From Phycicoccus sp. (GTDB taxonomy: Bacteria > Actinomycetota > Actinomycetes > Actinomycetales > Dermatophilaceae), in NCBI GenBank assembly GCA_017993715.1, contig JAGOME010000037.1:1-43728 (forward strand): DNA of 43,728 nt, in the 5' to 3' direction. The notes beneath the pieces are model-generated. The model made no database searches, was not told the origin of the DNA, and worked only from the letters and a program-made list of their open reading frames with translations. The translations under genes were made by a program, and so were the position numbers. Shown one piece after another: positions 1-8,849 of this stretch. Numbering within the stretch: the first letter of the stretch is position 1; each line of letters starts with the position of its first letter.

Positions 1-510
1 CAGGTTGGGGGCCGCCAGGTGGAGGTTGGCTGCAACCAGTCACAGCAGACGGTGACAGGGAGTGTCGCCTCGCGGGATGACGACGAGCCGGTGCCGGACC
101 CAGAGGCAGCTAAACGGTGACACCGATGACCATCGGCAGCCCAGCGCCAGAGTCGATGTGGCCGCCAACCGTCAAGGCGCGACAGCGCGACCGACAAACC
201 CACCGAAGGGTCACCCGCGTTCATCACCCCAGCTCCTGATTTCCTGGTTGCCGCATAGACATAGCGTGAACGAAAATCTCAAGCGTCAGCATCCGTATCG
301 ACAACTCCAGGGTGGCCGGGTCTGGCTGGTCCGCCTCGCACTGATGTGGTGCTGCAACACGAGGATGCGCCCCACATCCATGCCAGACCCTGCTGCGTCA
401 GCAAGCCCTCCCGCCCACCATGCGGGCGTGCGTGGCCCGGTCGTGGGCGGCGAGTAGCTGGCCTGCGCCGCCTCGAGGCCTCGCTAACGCCAGGCATCCA
501 TGGACAGCGG
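1..510. other. Left-edge region without a recognisable gene
   Basis: About 500 bases between the window edge and the glnA terminator. Open frames on both strands (for example 62-457 plus and 279-527 minus) give arginine- and proline-rich translations with no motif I recognise, no convincing ribosome binding site and no family resemblance. I see no tRNA, IS end or clear inverted repeat. It may be true intergenic DNA or a decayed gene. Base composition is slightly more AT-rich around 240-310 than in the neighbouring genes. Confidence 0.4.
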
Positions 511-545
511 TGGGGCCGTCCCCTCACCAGGAGGGAACGGCCCCA
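511..545 (-). terminator. Rho-independent-like terminator of glnA
   Basis: Strong hairpin about 20 bp beyond the glnA stop. The outer 9-bp stem TGGGGCCGT/ACGGCCCCA (511-519 with 537-545) is followed by one C/A mismatch and an inner 5-bp stem CCCTC/GAGGG closing the loop ACCAG. There is no long U tract, which is usual for actinobacterial terminators. Confidence 0.8.
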
Positions 546-566
546 CGGGACCGGTGATCGGATCGA

Positions 567-1991
567 TCAGATGTCGAAGTACATCTCGAACTCGTGGGGG
601 TGCGGGCGGAAACGGATCGGGTCGACCTCGTTCTTGCGCTTCCACTCGATCCAGGCCTCGATGAGGTCCACGGTGAACACGTCGCCCTCGAGGAGGAAGT
701 CGTGGTCGGCCTCGAGGGCGTCGAGCACTTCGGGGAGCGAGCCGGGGACCTGCTCGATGTTCGCGTGCTCCTCGGGGGGCAGCTCGTAGAGGTCCTTGTC
801 CACGGGCTCGGGCGGCTCGATCCGGTTGCGGATGCCATCCAGTCCGGCCATCAGTTGCGCCGCGAAGCACAGGTACGGGTTGCTCGAGGGGTCCGGGATC
901 CGGAACTCGATGCGCTTGGCCTTGGGGGAGTCACCCGCGATCGGGATCCGCACGCAGGCGGAGCGGTTGCGTGCGGAGTAGACCAGGTTGACCGGGGCCT
1001 CGTAGCCAGGCACCAGACGGTGGTACGAGTTGACCGTCGGGTTGGTGAACGCCAGCAACGCCGGAGCGTGCTTGAGCAGGCCACCGATGTACCAGCGGGC
1101 GAGGTCCGACAGGCCGCCGTAGCCGCGCTCGTCGTAGAACAGCGGCTCGCCGTTCTTCCACAGCGACTGGTGCGTGTGCATGCCAGAGCCGTTGTCACCG
1201 AAGATCGGCTTGGGCATGAACGTCGCGGTCTTGCCGTAGTTCCAGACGGTGTTCTTAACGACGTACTTGAACTTCATCATGTCGTCGCCGGACTGCAGCA
1301 GCGTGTTGAAGCGGTAGTTGATCTCCTGCTGACCGGCAGTGCCCACCTCGTGGTGGCTGCGCTCGACCAGGAGGCCGACCAGAGCCATGTTCAGGCAGAT
1401 CTTGTCGCGCACGTCGGCGAAGTGGTCCACCGGCGGGACGGGGAAGTAGCCGCCCTTGAACCGCGTCTTGTAGCCGCGGTTGCCACCCTCCTCGACGCGA
1501 CCGCTGTTCCAGGCCGCCTCGATGGAGTCGATGTAGTAGTAGCTGGCGTTGGCCTTGGTCTCGAAGCGCACGTCGTCGAAGACGTAAAACTCGGCCTCGG
1601 CACCGAAGTAGGCGGTGTCGGCGATACCGGTCGAGGTGAGGTAGGCCTCAGCCTTGGCCGCGATGTTGCGCGGGTCGCGGCTGTAGGCCTCACCGGTGAA
1701 CGGGTCGACGATCGAGAAGTTCATGATGAGGGTCTTCTCAACCCGGAAGGGGTCGAGGTAGGCCGTCGTGGGGTCCGGGATGAGCTTCATGTCGGACTCG
1801 TGAATGGCCTGGAAGCCGCGGATCGAGGATCCGTCGAACATCTGACCGTTCTTGAAGAAGTCCGCGTCGACGGTCGACGCCGGCACGTTGAAGTGCTGCA
1901 TGACCCCGGGGAGGTCGCAGAAGCGGATGTCGACGAACTTGACGTCCTCGTCCTTGATGAACGTCAGGACGTCATCAGCAGAGCTGAACAA
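567..1991 (-). CDS. glnA: Glutamine synthetase, type I
   Basis: Makes glutamine from glutamate, ammonia and ATP in the cytoplasm; the main ammonium-assimilating enzyme. The 474 residues match the usual length of bacterial GSI-beta enzymes. Visible landmarks are the N-terminal beta-grasp segment with [10 protein letters not shown], the catalytic stretch with [12 protein letters not shown], the ATP/glutamate region NRSACVRIP, and the adenylylation loop [10 protein letters not shown] with Tyr402, so activity is probably controlled by GlnE. The start is TTG at 1991, chosen because AGGAGG lies 5 nt before it and the following residues align with the family N-terminus. A GlnR-type operator lies about 75 bp upstream and a hairpin terminator follows the stop, so it is probably monocistronic. 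The order glnA, RDD protein, DUF4191 protein, lipA, lipB matches M. tuberculosis around glnA1. Confidence 0.97.
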   Translation of the reverse strand: MFSSADDVLTFIKDEDVKFVDIRFCDLPGVMQHFNVPASTVDADFFKNGQMFDGSSIRGFQAIHESDMKLIPDPTTAYLDPFRVEKTLIMNFSIVDPFTGEAYSRDPRNIAAKAEAYLTSTGIADTAYFGAEAEFYVFDDVRFETKANASYYYIDSIEAAWNSGRVEEGGNRGYKTRFKGGYFPVPPVDHFADVRDKICLNMALVGLLVERSHHEVGTAGQQEINYRFNTLLQSGDDMMKFKYVVKNTVWNYGKTATFMPKPIFGDNGSGMHTHQSLWKNGEPLFYDERGYGGLSDLARWYIGGLLKHAPALLAFTNPTVNSYHRLVPGYEAPVNLVYSARNRSACVRIPIAGDSPKAKRIEFRIPDPSSNPYLCFAAQLMAGLDGIRNRIEPPEPVDKDLYELPPEEHANIEQVPGSLPEVLDALEADHDFLLEGDVFTVDLIEAWIEWKRKNEVDPIRFRPHPHEFEMYFDI

Positions 1992-2064
1992 GAGTGCCTC
2001 CTGTTGGGGATGGAGCGGGCCTACAGCGCTGGCCCAAGCGTTGGTGTGACGCTAAGACGATGGC

Positions 2065-2102
2065 ATTACCCGGCCATGACCCTAATGTTTCAGCGATGTA
2101 AC
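2065..2102 (-). promoter_or_regulatory. GlnR operator upstream of glnA
   Basis: Read on the minus strand the site is GTTAC-N6-GAAAC-N6-GTCAT-N6-GTAAT (2102-2098, 2091-2087, 2080-2076, 2069-2065). This matches the established actinomycete GlnR a-b-a-b box pattern (gTnAC-n6-GaAAC repeated at 11-nt period), with a perfect first half and a degenerate second half. It lies 74-111 bp upstream of the glnA start, the expected place for nitrogen control of glnA. Confidence 0.88.
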
Positions 2103-2167
2103 GCGAGGTGGGGGTATCACAGCGTGGGATCAGCCGCCCAGAAGATGGGACCGGTGAGCGGGCGGCA

Positions 2168-2173
2168 TACCCT
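2168..2173 (+). promoter_or_regulatory. -10 element TACCCT of RDD gene
   Basis: TACCCT ends 8 nt before the GTG at 2182, close to the spacing expected for leaderless transcription. It is embedded in a GGCATAC heptamer. Confidence 0.5.
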
Positions 2174-2181
2174 CGGTTGTC

Positions 2182-2586
2182 GTGAGTGGTGACCGTCAGT
2201 CGTCGAATGCCGTGGGCTCGCCAGGGTTTCCGCCCCCGCCGGCCCGGCTGGGTCGGCGCGCGGTGGCTCTGCTCATCGATTGGGCCCTGTGCCAGGCCAT
2301 CGCCATCGGGCTGCTCGGTGTCCAGATGACCGCCGGGGGAGCGCAGTCCTTTGTCCCGCTGGGCATTTTCGCGCTGGAGAACGTGCTGCTCGTCGGCACG
2401 ATTGGAAGCACGGTCGGGCATCGGCTCCTCGGGATGCAGGTGCTCCAGGCGCGCCCAGGCGTTTTCCCCGTGCAGGTTCTCATCCGCACGGCCTTGCTCT
2501 GCCTGTTCGTGCCCGCGATCTTCACCGCGGCCGACGGACGCGGATATCACGACGTCATTGCCGGGACGACGATCGTCCGGCTCTAA
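2182..2586 (+). CDS. RDD family membrane protein
   Basis: A 134-residue integral membrane protein. The N-terminus carries the RDD-type motif (PPARLGRRAVALLIDWALC, residues about 14-32), with Arg and Asp in a first membrane helix. Two more hydrophobic segments follow (about 50-75 and 100-120), and the GHRLLGMQV motif in the middle is typical of the family. The function of RDD proteins is mostly unknown; a transport role has been proposed for some. It starts at GTG 2182 behind a -10-like TACCCT with no Shine-Dalgarno sequence, suggesting a leaderless transcript. It is divergent from glnA and convergent with the DUF4191 gene (17 bp between stops). It corresponds in position to the RDD gene beside glnA1 in mycobacteria. 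Confidence 0.85.
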   Translation: MSGDRQSSNAVGSPGFPPPPARLGRRAVALLIDWALCQAIAIGLLGVQMTAGGAQSFVPLGIFALENVLLVGTIGSTVGHRLLGMQVLQARPGVFPVQVLIRTALLCLFVPAIFTAADGRGYHDVIAGTTIVRL

Positions 2587-2603
2587 CCGCGTCTCGCGCC
2601 CGG

Positions 2604-3338
2604 TCAGCGTCCGCGCATCGAGCGGCGGTCCATCCGGACCTTGGTCGGGTCGACGCCAGCTGGGATGCCCTGGCGCATGCCGGGCAGCGACTTCAGGCGC
2701 TTGTTGACGACCGAGACCTCGGCCTTGGTCAGGACGGGACGCATCCGGGTCAGCTTGCCGGCGATCTTCTTGACCGGGACCTCGTTCTCCTCGTCGCCGG
2801 CGACCCACAGATGCACGGGCACCCCGGGGGCGACGCGGGCGACCTTCTTTTCCTCGGCCTTGAGGAGCTTGGTGACTCGGGCCGAAGGGCCCTCTCCGAT
2901 GAGCACGATCCCGGGGCGACCCAATGCGCGAAAGACCATGGCAGCACCGGTCAGGTCGCTGATCTTGGTGCCGCGCTGAGCGTCGACCGCCACCGGCTCC
3001 TGAGTGGCATACCAGCCGCGACGCCCCATGCCCATCAGGGCTGCTCCAGCAGCACCCGCCTGTCCCTCGAGGGCTTTGTACATGGCGCTGTTGCCCCGCC
3101 GGTTCATCACGATGACGGCAGCCAAGGCCGCGGCCGGGATGGCCACGAGGATGAAGTACCAGCGCCACATCCCGCCGAGCGCGAACCCGATGCCGATGAT
3201 GACCGCCGCGACGACGACCGCCGCGAGGAGCATCCACCAGCCGATCTTGGAGTCGATCTGCCGGATGGCCCGGTAGCCCTGGCGGATCTCCGCGATGCGG
3301 CCGGGCTTCTTCTCGGGCTTGTCGGGCTGGCTGGACAT
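2604..3338 (-). CDS. DUF4191 integral membrane protein
   Basis: A 244-residue conserved actinobacterial protein of unknown function. After a charged start come two adjacent hydrophobic helices (roughly residues 32-55 and 58-78). A cytoplasmic-looking domain with many Lys/Arg residues follows, containing GRPGIVLIGEG and ending in a basic tail. The start was set at ATG 3338 because AGGAGC lies 7 nt before it; an in-frame ATG at 3356 would place that ribosome binding site inside the coding sequence. Homologues lie next to lipA in most actinobacteria, so a link with lipoylation or the membrane has been suspected, but nothing in the sequence proves one. Confidence 0.88.
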   Translation of the reverse strand: MSSQPDKPEKKPGRIAEIRQGYRAIRQIDSKIGWWMLLAAVVVAAVIIGIGFALGGMWRWYFILVAIPAAALAAVIVMNRRGNSAMYKALEGQAGAAGAALMGMGRRGWYATQEPVAVDAQRGTKISDLTGAAMVFRALGRPGIVLIGEGPSARVTKLLKAEEKKVARVAPGVPVHLWVAGDEENEVPVKKIAGKLTRMRPVLTKAEVSVVNKRLKSLPGMRQGIPAGVDPTKVRMDRRSMRGR

Positions 3339-3454
3339 CGGTGTGCTCCTGGGCATCGTGCGGGGGTCTGCCGCGGGCGTGAGGGACGACGTCCGAGGTC
3401 CCGGTCAGTCTAGTGGGGCAGTGCGCGTCGCGGCAGCGCACCAACCCAGCCGGA

Positions 3455-4477
3455 TCAGGCCGTCCGCTCCTGGCGGGCCACGAGCGTGGCGGCCTCCTGG
3501 CGGGCCGGGACGTCTGCGTTGGCGCCCAGGTGAGCCAGGTGCTCGGGGATCGGTCGGCCCCAGCGGGTCATGGCCTGAGCCCATAGGCGGCCGGCCCGGT
3601 ACGACGAGCGCACCAGTGGCCCGGCCATGACGCCCTTGAAACCGATGGAGGTCGCCAGGTCGCTCCAGTGCACGAACTCCTCGGGCTTGACCCACCGGTC
3701 GATGGGGTGATGGAGCGGCGAAGGGCGCAGGTACTGGGTGATGGTGAGGATGTCGCAGCCGGCGTCGTGCAGGTCGCGGATCGCCGCCTCGATCTCGTGG
3801 TCCTCCTCGCCCATCCCAAGGATGAGGTTGGATTTGGTGACCAGGGCGGCCTCGCGGGCCATGCTGAGCACGCGCAGGGACTTGTCGTAGGTGAAGGCCG
3901 GGCGGATGCGCTTGAAGATCCGCGGCACGGTCTCGAGGTTGTGGGCGAAGACCTCGGGGCGGGCGTCAAAGACCTGACCCACCAGGTGCGGCTCGGCCCC
4001 GAAGTCGGGGGGCAGGATCTCGACCCCGGTGTTGGGGTTGAGGGTGTGGATCTGCCGGATGGTCTCGGCATACAGCCAGGCGGCACCGTCCGGCTGGTCG
4101 TCGCGGGCCACCCCGGTCACGGTGGAGTAGCGCAGACCCATGGACTGGACCGACTCGGCCACGCGCCGCGGCTCGTCCCGGTCCAAGGGCTGCGGGCGGC
4201 CCGTCGCGATGTCGCAGAAGTCGCACCGGCGCGTGCAGGTGTCCCCGCCGATGAGGAAGGTCGCTTCCCGGTCCTCCCAACATTCGAAGATGTTGGGGCA
4301 GCCAGCCTCCTGGCAGACCGTGTGCAGGCCCTCGGACTTGACCATCGAGTTGATCGCCGCGTACTCCGGGCCCATCTTGGCGGTGGTCCTGATCCACGAC
4401 GGCTTGCGCTCGATCGGGGTTTGCGCGTTGCGCGCCTCAACGCGCAGGAGACGACGACCTTCGGGTGCGATAGTCAC
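3455..4477 (-). CDS. lipA: Lipoyl synthase (radical SAM)
   Basis: Inserts two sulfur atoms into octanoyl groups on lipoyl domains, completing lipoate synthesis. The 340 residues carry both expected iron-sulfur sites: the auxiliary cluster cysteines in [12 protein letters not shown] and the radical-SAM CTRRCDFC motif. The C-terminal region is typical, with [11 protein letters not shown] and the SSYRAG motif supplying the serine ligand. The start is GTG 4477 (VTIAPEGRR); an in-frame extension to 5125 runs through lipB on the same strand in another frame and is rejected. A TACCCT hexamer ends 6 nt before the GTG, so lipA probably has its own leaderless promoter, although lipB lies 68 bp upstream on the same strand. 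Its product would modify the E2 encoded at 8850-10601. Confidence 0.97.
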   Translation of the reverse strand: MTIAPEGRRLLRVEARNAQTPIERKPSWIRTTAKMGPEYAAINSMVKSEGLHTVCQEAGCPNIFECWEDREATFLIGGDTCTRRCDFCDIATGRPQPLDRDEPRRVAESVQSMGLRYSTVTGVARDDQPDGAAWLYAETIRQIHTLNPNTGVEILPPDFGAEPHLVGQVFDARPEVFAHNLETVPRIFKRIRPAFTYDKSLRVLSMAREAALVTKSNLILGMGEEDHEIEAAIRDLHDAGCDILTITQYLRPSPLHHPIDRWVKPEEFVHWSDLATSIGFKGVMAGPLVRSSYRAGRLWAQAMTRWGRPIPEHLAHLGANADVPARQEAATLVARQERTA

Positions 4478-4483
4478 CCCGAT

Positions 4484-4489
4484 AGGGTA
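4484..4489 (-). promoter_or_regulatory. -10 element TACCCT of lipA
   Basis: On the minus strand TACCCT is followed by the 6-nt spacer ATCGGG and then the GTG start at 4477. This is the leaderless promoter geometry, and no Shine-Dalgarno sequence is present. Confidence 0.6.
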
Positions 4490-4545
4490 TGCCGTCGCCG
4501 CACCGGGACCGCGACCGAGCCTCGTGCGAACGACCCGCGCAGGCG

Positions 4546-5178
4546 TCAGTTCAGGACGTCGGTCAGGTGCTTCTCGGCGTACGGAAGGACGTCCTGGACG
4601 CTGATCGGCCGGCCGGCTTCGAGGGTCAGGGATGAGACGCCCGCGTCGGCGATGCCGCACGCGACGATGTTGGTCGACCACGACAGGTCGGCATCGCAGT
4701 TGAGGGCAAACCCGTGCATGGTCACGCGCCGGCTCACGCGCACCCCGATGGCACCGAGCTTGCGGTCTGGTCCCCGGTCGTCCGCGAGCACCCAGACTCC
4801 CGAGCGCCCTTCGACGCGGGTCACCTCGACGTTGAACTCGGCGCAGACCCGGATCATCGCCTCCTCGAGGCGACGCACGTGGGCGACGACATCGATCGGG
4901 ACCGCCGGCAGGAAGACGATGGGGTAGCCGACGAGCTGTCCTGGGCCGTGCCACGTGATCTTGCCGCCGCGGTCGACATCGATGACCGGCGTCCCGTCGA
5001 ACGGCCGTTCGTGCGGCTGGGTCAGCTTGCCGGCCGTGTAGACCGGGGCATGCTCGAGCAGGATGGTGGTGTCGGGCAGTTCGCCCGCGAGAACCGCCGC
5101 ATGGACCGTCCGCTGGTGATCCCACGCCGCCTCGTAGTCCACGACGTCGGGGGCGAACCCCAGGTGCTCAAACCGCAT
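4546..5178 (-). CDS. lipB: Octanoyltransferase LipB
   Basis: Transfers octanoyl groups from acyl carrier protein to lipoyl-domain lysines, the first step of lipoate synthesis, upstream of LipA. The 210-residue length fits the family. Visible motifs are [16 protein letters not shown] (substrate and lysine-binding loop), DRKLGAIGV with the catalytic lysine, and IVACGI with the catalytic cysteine. The start at ATG 5178 is favoured by a TACGCT hexamer 7 nt upstream and by family length; the upstream in-frame extension to 5274 has no support. It is divergent from the oxidoreductase gene at 5228, with only 49 bp between start codons. Confidence 0.96.
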   Translation of the reverse strand: MRFEHLGFAPDVVDYEAAWDHQRTVHAAVLAGELPDTTILLEHAPVYTAGKLTQPHERPFDGTPVIDVDRGGKITWHGPGQLVGYPIVFLPAVPIDVVAHVRRLEEAMIRVCAEFNVEVTRVEGRSGVWVLADDRGPDRKLGAIGVRVSRRVTMHGFALNCDADLSWSTNIVACGIADAGVSSLTLEAGRPISVQDVLPYAEKHLTDVLN

Positions 5179-5185
5179 ACCCGCC

Positions 5186-5191
5186 AGCGTA
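5186..5191 (-). promoter_or_regulatory. -10 element TACGCT of lipB
   Basis: TACGCT followed by the 7-nt spacer GGCGGGT and the ATG at 5178 on the minus strand. Leaderless geometry, facing the promoter of the divergent gene at 5228. Confidence 0.6.
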
Positions 5192-5215
5192 GGCCTCGCT
5201 GCGCGGCGGGCGGCA

Positions 5216-5221
5216 TACCCT
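5216..5221 (+). promoter_or_regulatory. -10 element TACCCT of the Gfo/Idh/MocA gene
   Basis: TACCCT followed by the 6-nt spacer GGCGCC and the ATG at 5228. No Shine-Dalgarno sequence. It overlaps a GGCATAC heptamer. Confidence 0.6.
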
Positions 5222-5227
5222 GGCGCC

Positions 5228-6265
5228 ATGACGCGTGTGGGCATCGTCGGATACGGCATGGCGGGACGGGACATTCACCGAGGGCCGCTCCAGCGGGCTG
5301 GCTGTGAGATCGTCGCCGTGGTGACCGCCAACCCGGAGCGGGCCGCCCAAGCCCGCGCCGACCTGCCGGGAGTCGCCGTTCACGCCTCGGTCGCGGAGAT
5401 GCTAGGCGCGGGGGGCCTGGACCTGGTGGTCATCGCCTCGTCGACCGCCGCACATGTCGACAATGCCTGGGCCGTTGTCGAAGCCAAGATCCCGGTCGTC
5501 GTCGACAAGCCGTTGGCGCTCAACGCAGAGGATGCTGTCGATCTGGTTGACCGAGCGCTGCACGAGAACGTCCCCCTCACGGTGTTTCAGAACCGCCGCT
5601 ACGACCCCGAGTTCACCACCCTGGCCCACGTGGTGCGCAGCGGAGTGCTCGGCGAGGCCTTCCGCTTCGAGCACCGCTGGGAGCGGTGGCGACCGCAGCC
5701 AAAGGACCGCTGGCGCGAGCAGCTGACCTCGGACGAGGGAGGCGGGCTGCTCCTGGATCTGCACAGCCACCTGGTCGATGCCGCCGTTCAGCTCTTCGGT
5801 GAGGTCGAGTCGGTGATGGCGACGATGGCCTCGCGCAGCACGGTCGCCGATGACGACACGTTCCTCCTGTGCCGCCACACCAGCGGCGTCCTCTCCCACC
5901 TGTCCACGACGTCGCTCGCCGGGGCACCCGGGCCTCGGGTGCGGCTCCTGGGGACCCAGGCGGCATTCATCGTCGCCACGATCGCCCCGGAGGCGGCGAC
6001 CTTCCCCGACCAGGCCGACGCCCCAGGCGCCACCGGTTGGCTCTATCGCGGCGACGAGCGGGAGCCGGTGCCGACGGTGCCGTCGGACCAGGCCGACTTC
6101 TACACCGCCGTTCGGGAGGCGTTGGCCAGCCCCGACCCTCAGGCGGCCATGCCCGTCGACCCCTTCGACGCGGTCCATGTCATGGCCGTGCTGGACGCGG
6201 CGCGGATCAGTGTGCGCGGCGAGCGGGTCGTCGACGTCATCACGCCGGGGCGGCGCCCTGACTGA
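5228..6265 (+). CDS. Gfo/Idh/MocA family NAD(P)-dependent oxidoreductase
   Basis: A 345-residue cytoplasmic dehydrogenase of the glucose-fructose oxidoreductase family. The N-terminal Rossmann fold shows GIVGYGMAG at residues 5-13 and [14 protein letters not shown] near 67-80. The family signature KPLAL follows at about 94-98 (the EKP-type motif reads DKPLA). The C-terminal alpha/beta domain contains [16 protein letters not shown], whose DLHSH supplies a typical catalytic histidine. The substrate, probably a sugar or polyol, cannot be read from sequence. It is divergent from lipB and convergent with the peptidase gene, so probably monocistronic and unrelated to lipoate synthesis. Confidence 0.9.
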   Translation: MTRVGIVGYGMAGRDIHRGPLQRAGCEIVAVVTANPERAAQARADLPGVAVHASVAEMLGAGGLDLVVIASSTAAHVDNAWAVVEAKIPVVVDKPLALNAEDAVDLVDRALHENVPLTVFQNRRYDPEFTTLAHVVRSGVLGEAFRFEHRWERWRPQPKDRWREQLTSDEGGGLLLDLHSHLVDAAVQLFGEVESVMATMASRSTVADDDTFLLCRHTSGVLSHLSTTSLAGAPGPRVRLLGTQAAFIVATIAPEAATFPDQADAPGATGWLYRGDEREPVPTVPSDQADFYTAVREALASPDPQAAMPVDPFDAVHVMAVLDAARISVRGERVVDVITPGRRPD

Positions 6266-6287
6266 CTCCGAAGTTGGGTGCGCACCC

Positions 6288-6311
6288 GTGCCCTGCCCCG
6301 GGCGAGGGCAC
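6288..6311. terminator. Hairpin between convergent genes
   Basis: GTGCCCT (6288-6294) pairs with AGGGCAC (6305-6311) around a 10-nt GC-rich loop. It lies between the convergent stops of the oxidoreductase and peptidase E genes, so it could act in both directions. Confidence 0.5.
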
Positions 6312-6316
6312 CCACC

Positions 6317-7051
6317 TCAACGATGGGGGAGCCGGCGCGGCTCGATCCGCTCCTCGCTGATCTCCTCACCGGTCGCGGTGACGCGGTAGGCGCCCTTGCC
6401 GTCGCGCTCGCTGACCGCCTCGACGAGCTCGGTGCCGTGATAGACCAGCCCGACCCCGTCGTCGGTGCAGTGGGTCGGGCCGAGAATGCCGTCGCGGACG
6501 AACCGGTGGATGGTCGGCCGTCGCTGCTCCTCGCTGTCGTAGTGGACCCCGTTGCCGTAGGGCAGGAAGCCCAGGCCGTTGGTCACGGCGCGCAGGTCGG
6601 GTCCGAAAGAGTCGGTGCAGCCACCGTCGAACCAGCAGATCGACCCTGCGGAAACCCCGGCGAGGACGACCCCGGCCGCCCAGGCCGCCCGGAACGCAGG
6701 CTCCAGGTCGTGGACCTGCCAGACGGCCAGCAGGTTGGCAACCGAGCCTCCATTGACCCAGACGACGTCCTGGTCGAGCAGGTACGCGGCGGGGTCCGCA
6801 TGGTTGGGCATGGGGAACAGGTCGAGGGTCGAGACGTCGAACCCGGCAACCCGTCCTGCTTCGATAGCCCTGTAGGAGAACCACTGTGGGTCTCCCGAGG
6901 CCGTGCCGAGGAGGCCGATGCGGGGCCGCCGGCCGGTCACTCCGGACAGGGCAACGGCGTGATACACCAACGCATCGAACTCGAGCTGGGTGCGCTCGCC
7001 GTAGCGGTATCCGCCCGAGGTGGCCAGGATCGTGGGTTGGTCAGCGGGCAC
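6317..7051 (-). CDS. Peptidase E-like hydrolase (family S51, type 1 glutamine amidotransferase fold)
   Basis: A 244-residue protein of the peptidase E/cyanophycinase-like family. The nucleophile elbow GVSAGSICW carries the family serine, and TSGGY (near the N-terminus) and WVNGGSVANLL (middle) match the substrate-pocket loops. Family members cleave Asp-X dipeptides or related substrates; the exact substrate here is unknown. The start is set at GTG 7051 because TAAGGT lies 7 nt before it, giving VPADQPTILATSGG. In-frame alternatives are ATG 7057 and GTG 7060, both of which overlap that hexamer. The gene is divergent from the kinase gene at 7104. Confidence 0.85.
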   Translation of the reverse strand: MPADQPTILATSGGYRYGERTQLEFDALVYHAVALSGVTGRRPRIGLLGTASGDPQWFSYRAIEAGRVAGFDVSTLDLFPMPNHADPAAYLLDQDVVWVNGGSVANLLAVWQVHDLEPAFRAAWAAGVVLAGVSAGSICWFDGGCTDSFGPDLRAVTNGLGFLPYGNGVHYDSEEQRRPTIHRFVRDGILGPTHCTDDGVGLVYHGTELVEAVSERDGKGAYRVTATGEEISEERIEPRRLPHR

Positions 7052-7058
7052 GGCCATC

Positions 7059-7064
7059 ACCTTA
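7059..7064 (-). promoter_or_regulatory. -10 element TAAGGT of the peptidase E gene
   Basis: TAAGGT followed by GATGGCC (7 nt) and the GTG at 7051 on the minus strand. The AAGG could instead serve as a ribosome binding site, so this call is tentative. Confidence 0.4.
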
Positions 7065-7103
7065 ACGGGCCTTCACCGGCCCTGTGGATAACTTCGTCGG
7101 CGA

Positions 7104-8774
7104 ATGCCGCGGTCGTGTCACTGTGGGGCCATGGCGGGGACAACGGTCCGGGACGCGGAGCGACACGGAGAGGGGGACCGGTGGCCGGTGCGGGCACAGC
7201 CGCCCGGCCGCCGGGCCGCGGCGCCGATCGGGGCACCGGTTGTCCCCGGATACCTCCTCTGCGACAAGATCCGCGAGGGTGGGCAGGGCACGGTCTGGGC
7301 GGGCAGCCGTGAGGACGGCCTGGATGTCGCGCTCAAGGTCATCGCCGGCGGCGCCCGTCGCCCCGAGGCCCGCCAAGAGGCCGAGGTGCTCGCGGCGCTG
7401 GACCTTGAGCATCTGGTCCGGTTGCACGACGTTCTGGAGGTCGGTGCAGACCTCGTGCTTGTCCTGGACCTCATGCGAGGTGGCTCGCTCGCAGATGTCG
7501 TGTCGGCCCGCGGCCATCTGACCCCGGGTGAGTGCATCACCGTGCTCACCCCGTTGCTCAGCGCTTTGGGCCGCTTGCACCGGGTCGGCGTCGCGCACGC
7601 CGACGTGTCCCCGAGCAACGTCCTCTTCGACCTCCAGGGGCGACCTCACCTGGGCGACTTGGGTGAGGCCGTCATTGCCGGCCGGCGGATCGAGGACGGC
7701 GGCGCGACCCTGGGTTTCGTCGCGCCCGAGGTGTTGCTCGGGGAACGCCCGGGACCGGCCGCCGACGTGTATGCCGTGGGCGCGTTGGGACGGTTCTGCT
7801 TGACGGGCCGGACACCACCGTCGGCGCTCGCCGGCCCGACAGCTGCGCCGAGCGGAGACGATCCCCAGGCCCGGATCATGCGACTGTGCTTGGCCGCCAT
7901 GGCGACCGATCCCGACGCGCGACCTGGCGCGGATTCACTGGCGGTCGATCTCTACAGCGTGACCGAAGCCGAGCCGCTGCACCTGGTGTCCAGCGTCGAT
8001 CCCGGCGCAGACGTCACCCGTCGATTGCGGGAGGTGGCGGGATTGACCAGCGCGCCCGTCGGGCCGTCGAGTCTCTCTGCGCGGCGGCGCGAGGCCGGCT
8101 CCGGACCAGAGACCGGAGCGAGGCGGCAAGCCGTGGTTCGCTCGGCCAGCCGAATCGCGCTCGCCTGTGTGCTCGTCAGTGGACTATGGATCCTCGGCAC
8201 GGCGCTCGGCGACGGGACCAGTGAAGCAACGCCGGCTGCGGCCTCACGACCGTCCCGCACGACATTGATCACCCCATCGGCGACGTCGTCGTCGACCTCG
8301 GCGCCATCGGCATCGACAGCCGCGGCCCCGCGATCGGCTGTCGGCGAATCTGACCCCACACCCACCTCGGTCCCTGGGATGGTCCCGGGCAACTCCCGCG
8401 CCGAGGCGCTCGCGACGATCGAGGCGCTCGCCGAGGTGCGAGCGCAGCTATGGTCCGATCCCACCTCCGGCGACCTGAGTCTGCTCGATGTGTCGGGGTC
8501 GCCCGCCTGGGAGAGCGATACGGCTGATCGGGCGGCGCGCGCGCAGGCCGGGGTCCGGCTCGAGGGACTGGCCTTCGAGGTGATCCAGGCACAACCTGAG
8601 GTCGAGGGTCCCGACACGCTCACGGTGCGGGTGACCCTGGGCACCTCGGCCCACACCGAGCACAGCGCGAGCGGGGTGAGATCAGTGAGCGCGTCCGTCG
8701 CCGATCCGGTGCTGCTTGAGCTCCAACGGACACCGGAGGGCTGGCGGATCGCGCGGATCGTCGCCGCGACGTGA
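7104..8774 (+). CDS. Membrane-anchored serine/threonine protein kinase, atypical
   Basis: A 556-residue transmembrane kinase. The N-terminal kinase domain (about residues 47-270) has the glycine loop EGGQGTVWAG, the ATP lysine in ALKVI and an APE motif in FVAPEV. The catalytic loop reads HADVSPSN rather than HRDxKPxN, so the HRD arginine and catalytic-loop lysine are replaced, and the metal motif is DLG rather than DFG. A single membrane helix (around 352-370) leads to a Ser/Thr/Ala/Pro-rich linker and an extracellular domain of about 120 residues that I do not recognise. The start is uncertain: ATG 7104, with TAACTT 9 nt upstream, or ATG 7131. Activity may be reduced or the family may simply use a variant loop; both Asp residues and the Asn remain. 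Confidence 0.85.
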   Translation: MPRSCHCGAMAGTTVRDAERHGEGDRWPVRAQPPGRRAAAPIGAPVVPGYLLCDKIREGGQGTVWAGSREDGLDVALKVIAGGARRPEARQEAEVLAALDLEHLVRLHDVLEVGADLVLVLDLMRGGSLADVVSARGHLTPGECITVLTPLLSALGRLHRVGVAHADVSPSNVLFDLQGRPHLGDLGEAVIAGRRIEDGGATLGFVAPEVLLGERPGPAADVYAVGALGRFCLTGRTPPSALAGPTAAPSGDDPQARIMRLCLAAMATDPDARPGADSLAVDLYSVTEAEPLHLVSSVDPGADVTRRLREVAGLTSAPVGPSSLSARRREAGSGPETGARRQAVVRSASRIALACVLVSGLWILGTALGDGTSEATPAAASRPSRTTLITPSATSSSTSAPSASTAAAPRSAVGESDPTPTSVPGMVPGNSRAEALATIEALAEVRAQLWSDPTSGDLSLLDVSGSPAWESDTADRAARAQAGVRLEGLAFEVIQAQPEVEGPDTLTVRVTLGTSAHTEHSASGVRSVSASVADPVLLELQRTPEGWRIARIVAAT

Positions 8775-8792
8775 CGTAGGGGGCCGCACACG

Positions 8793-8831
8793 CCAGCGGC
8801 GCCGATGGCAAGAAACCGTCGGCGCCGCTGG
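8793..8831. terminator. Bidirectional terminator between convergent kinase and E2 genes
   Basis: Perfect 13-bp stem CCAGCGGCGCCGA/TCGGCGCCGCTGG (8793-8805 with 8819-8831) around a 13-nt loop. It lies between the two convergent stop codons (8774 and 8850). CACACG/CGTGTG further out could extend the stem. Confidence 0.8.
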
Positions 8832-8849
8832 AGTTGATTCGGCGTGTGT

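Noticed and set aside
1-510. Remnant of a mobile element at the left edge
   Set aside because: No transposase motif, terminal inverted repeat or target duplication could be seen.
594-2192. 532-codon open frame antisense to glnA
   Set aside because: High-GC shadow frame; glnA is unmistakable and the antisense translation has no family features.
3455-5125. 556-residue extended LipA
   Set aside because: The extension runs through lipB on the same strand in another frame; GTG 4477 gives the normal LipA length and N-terminus.
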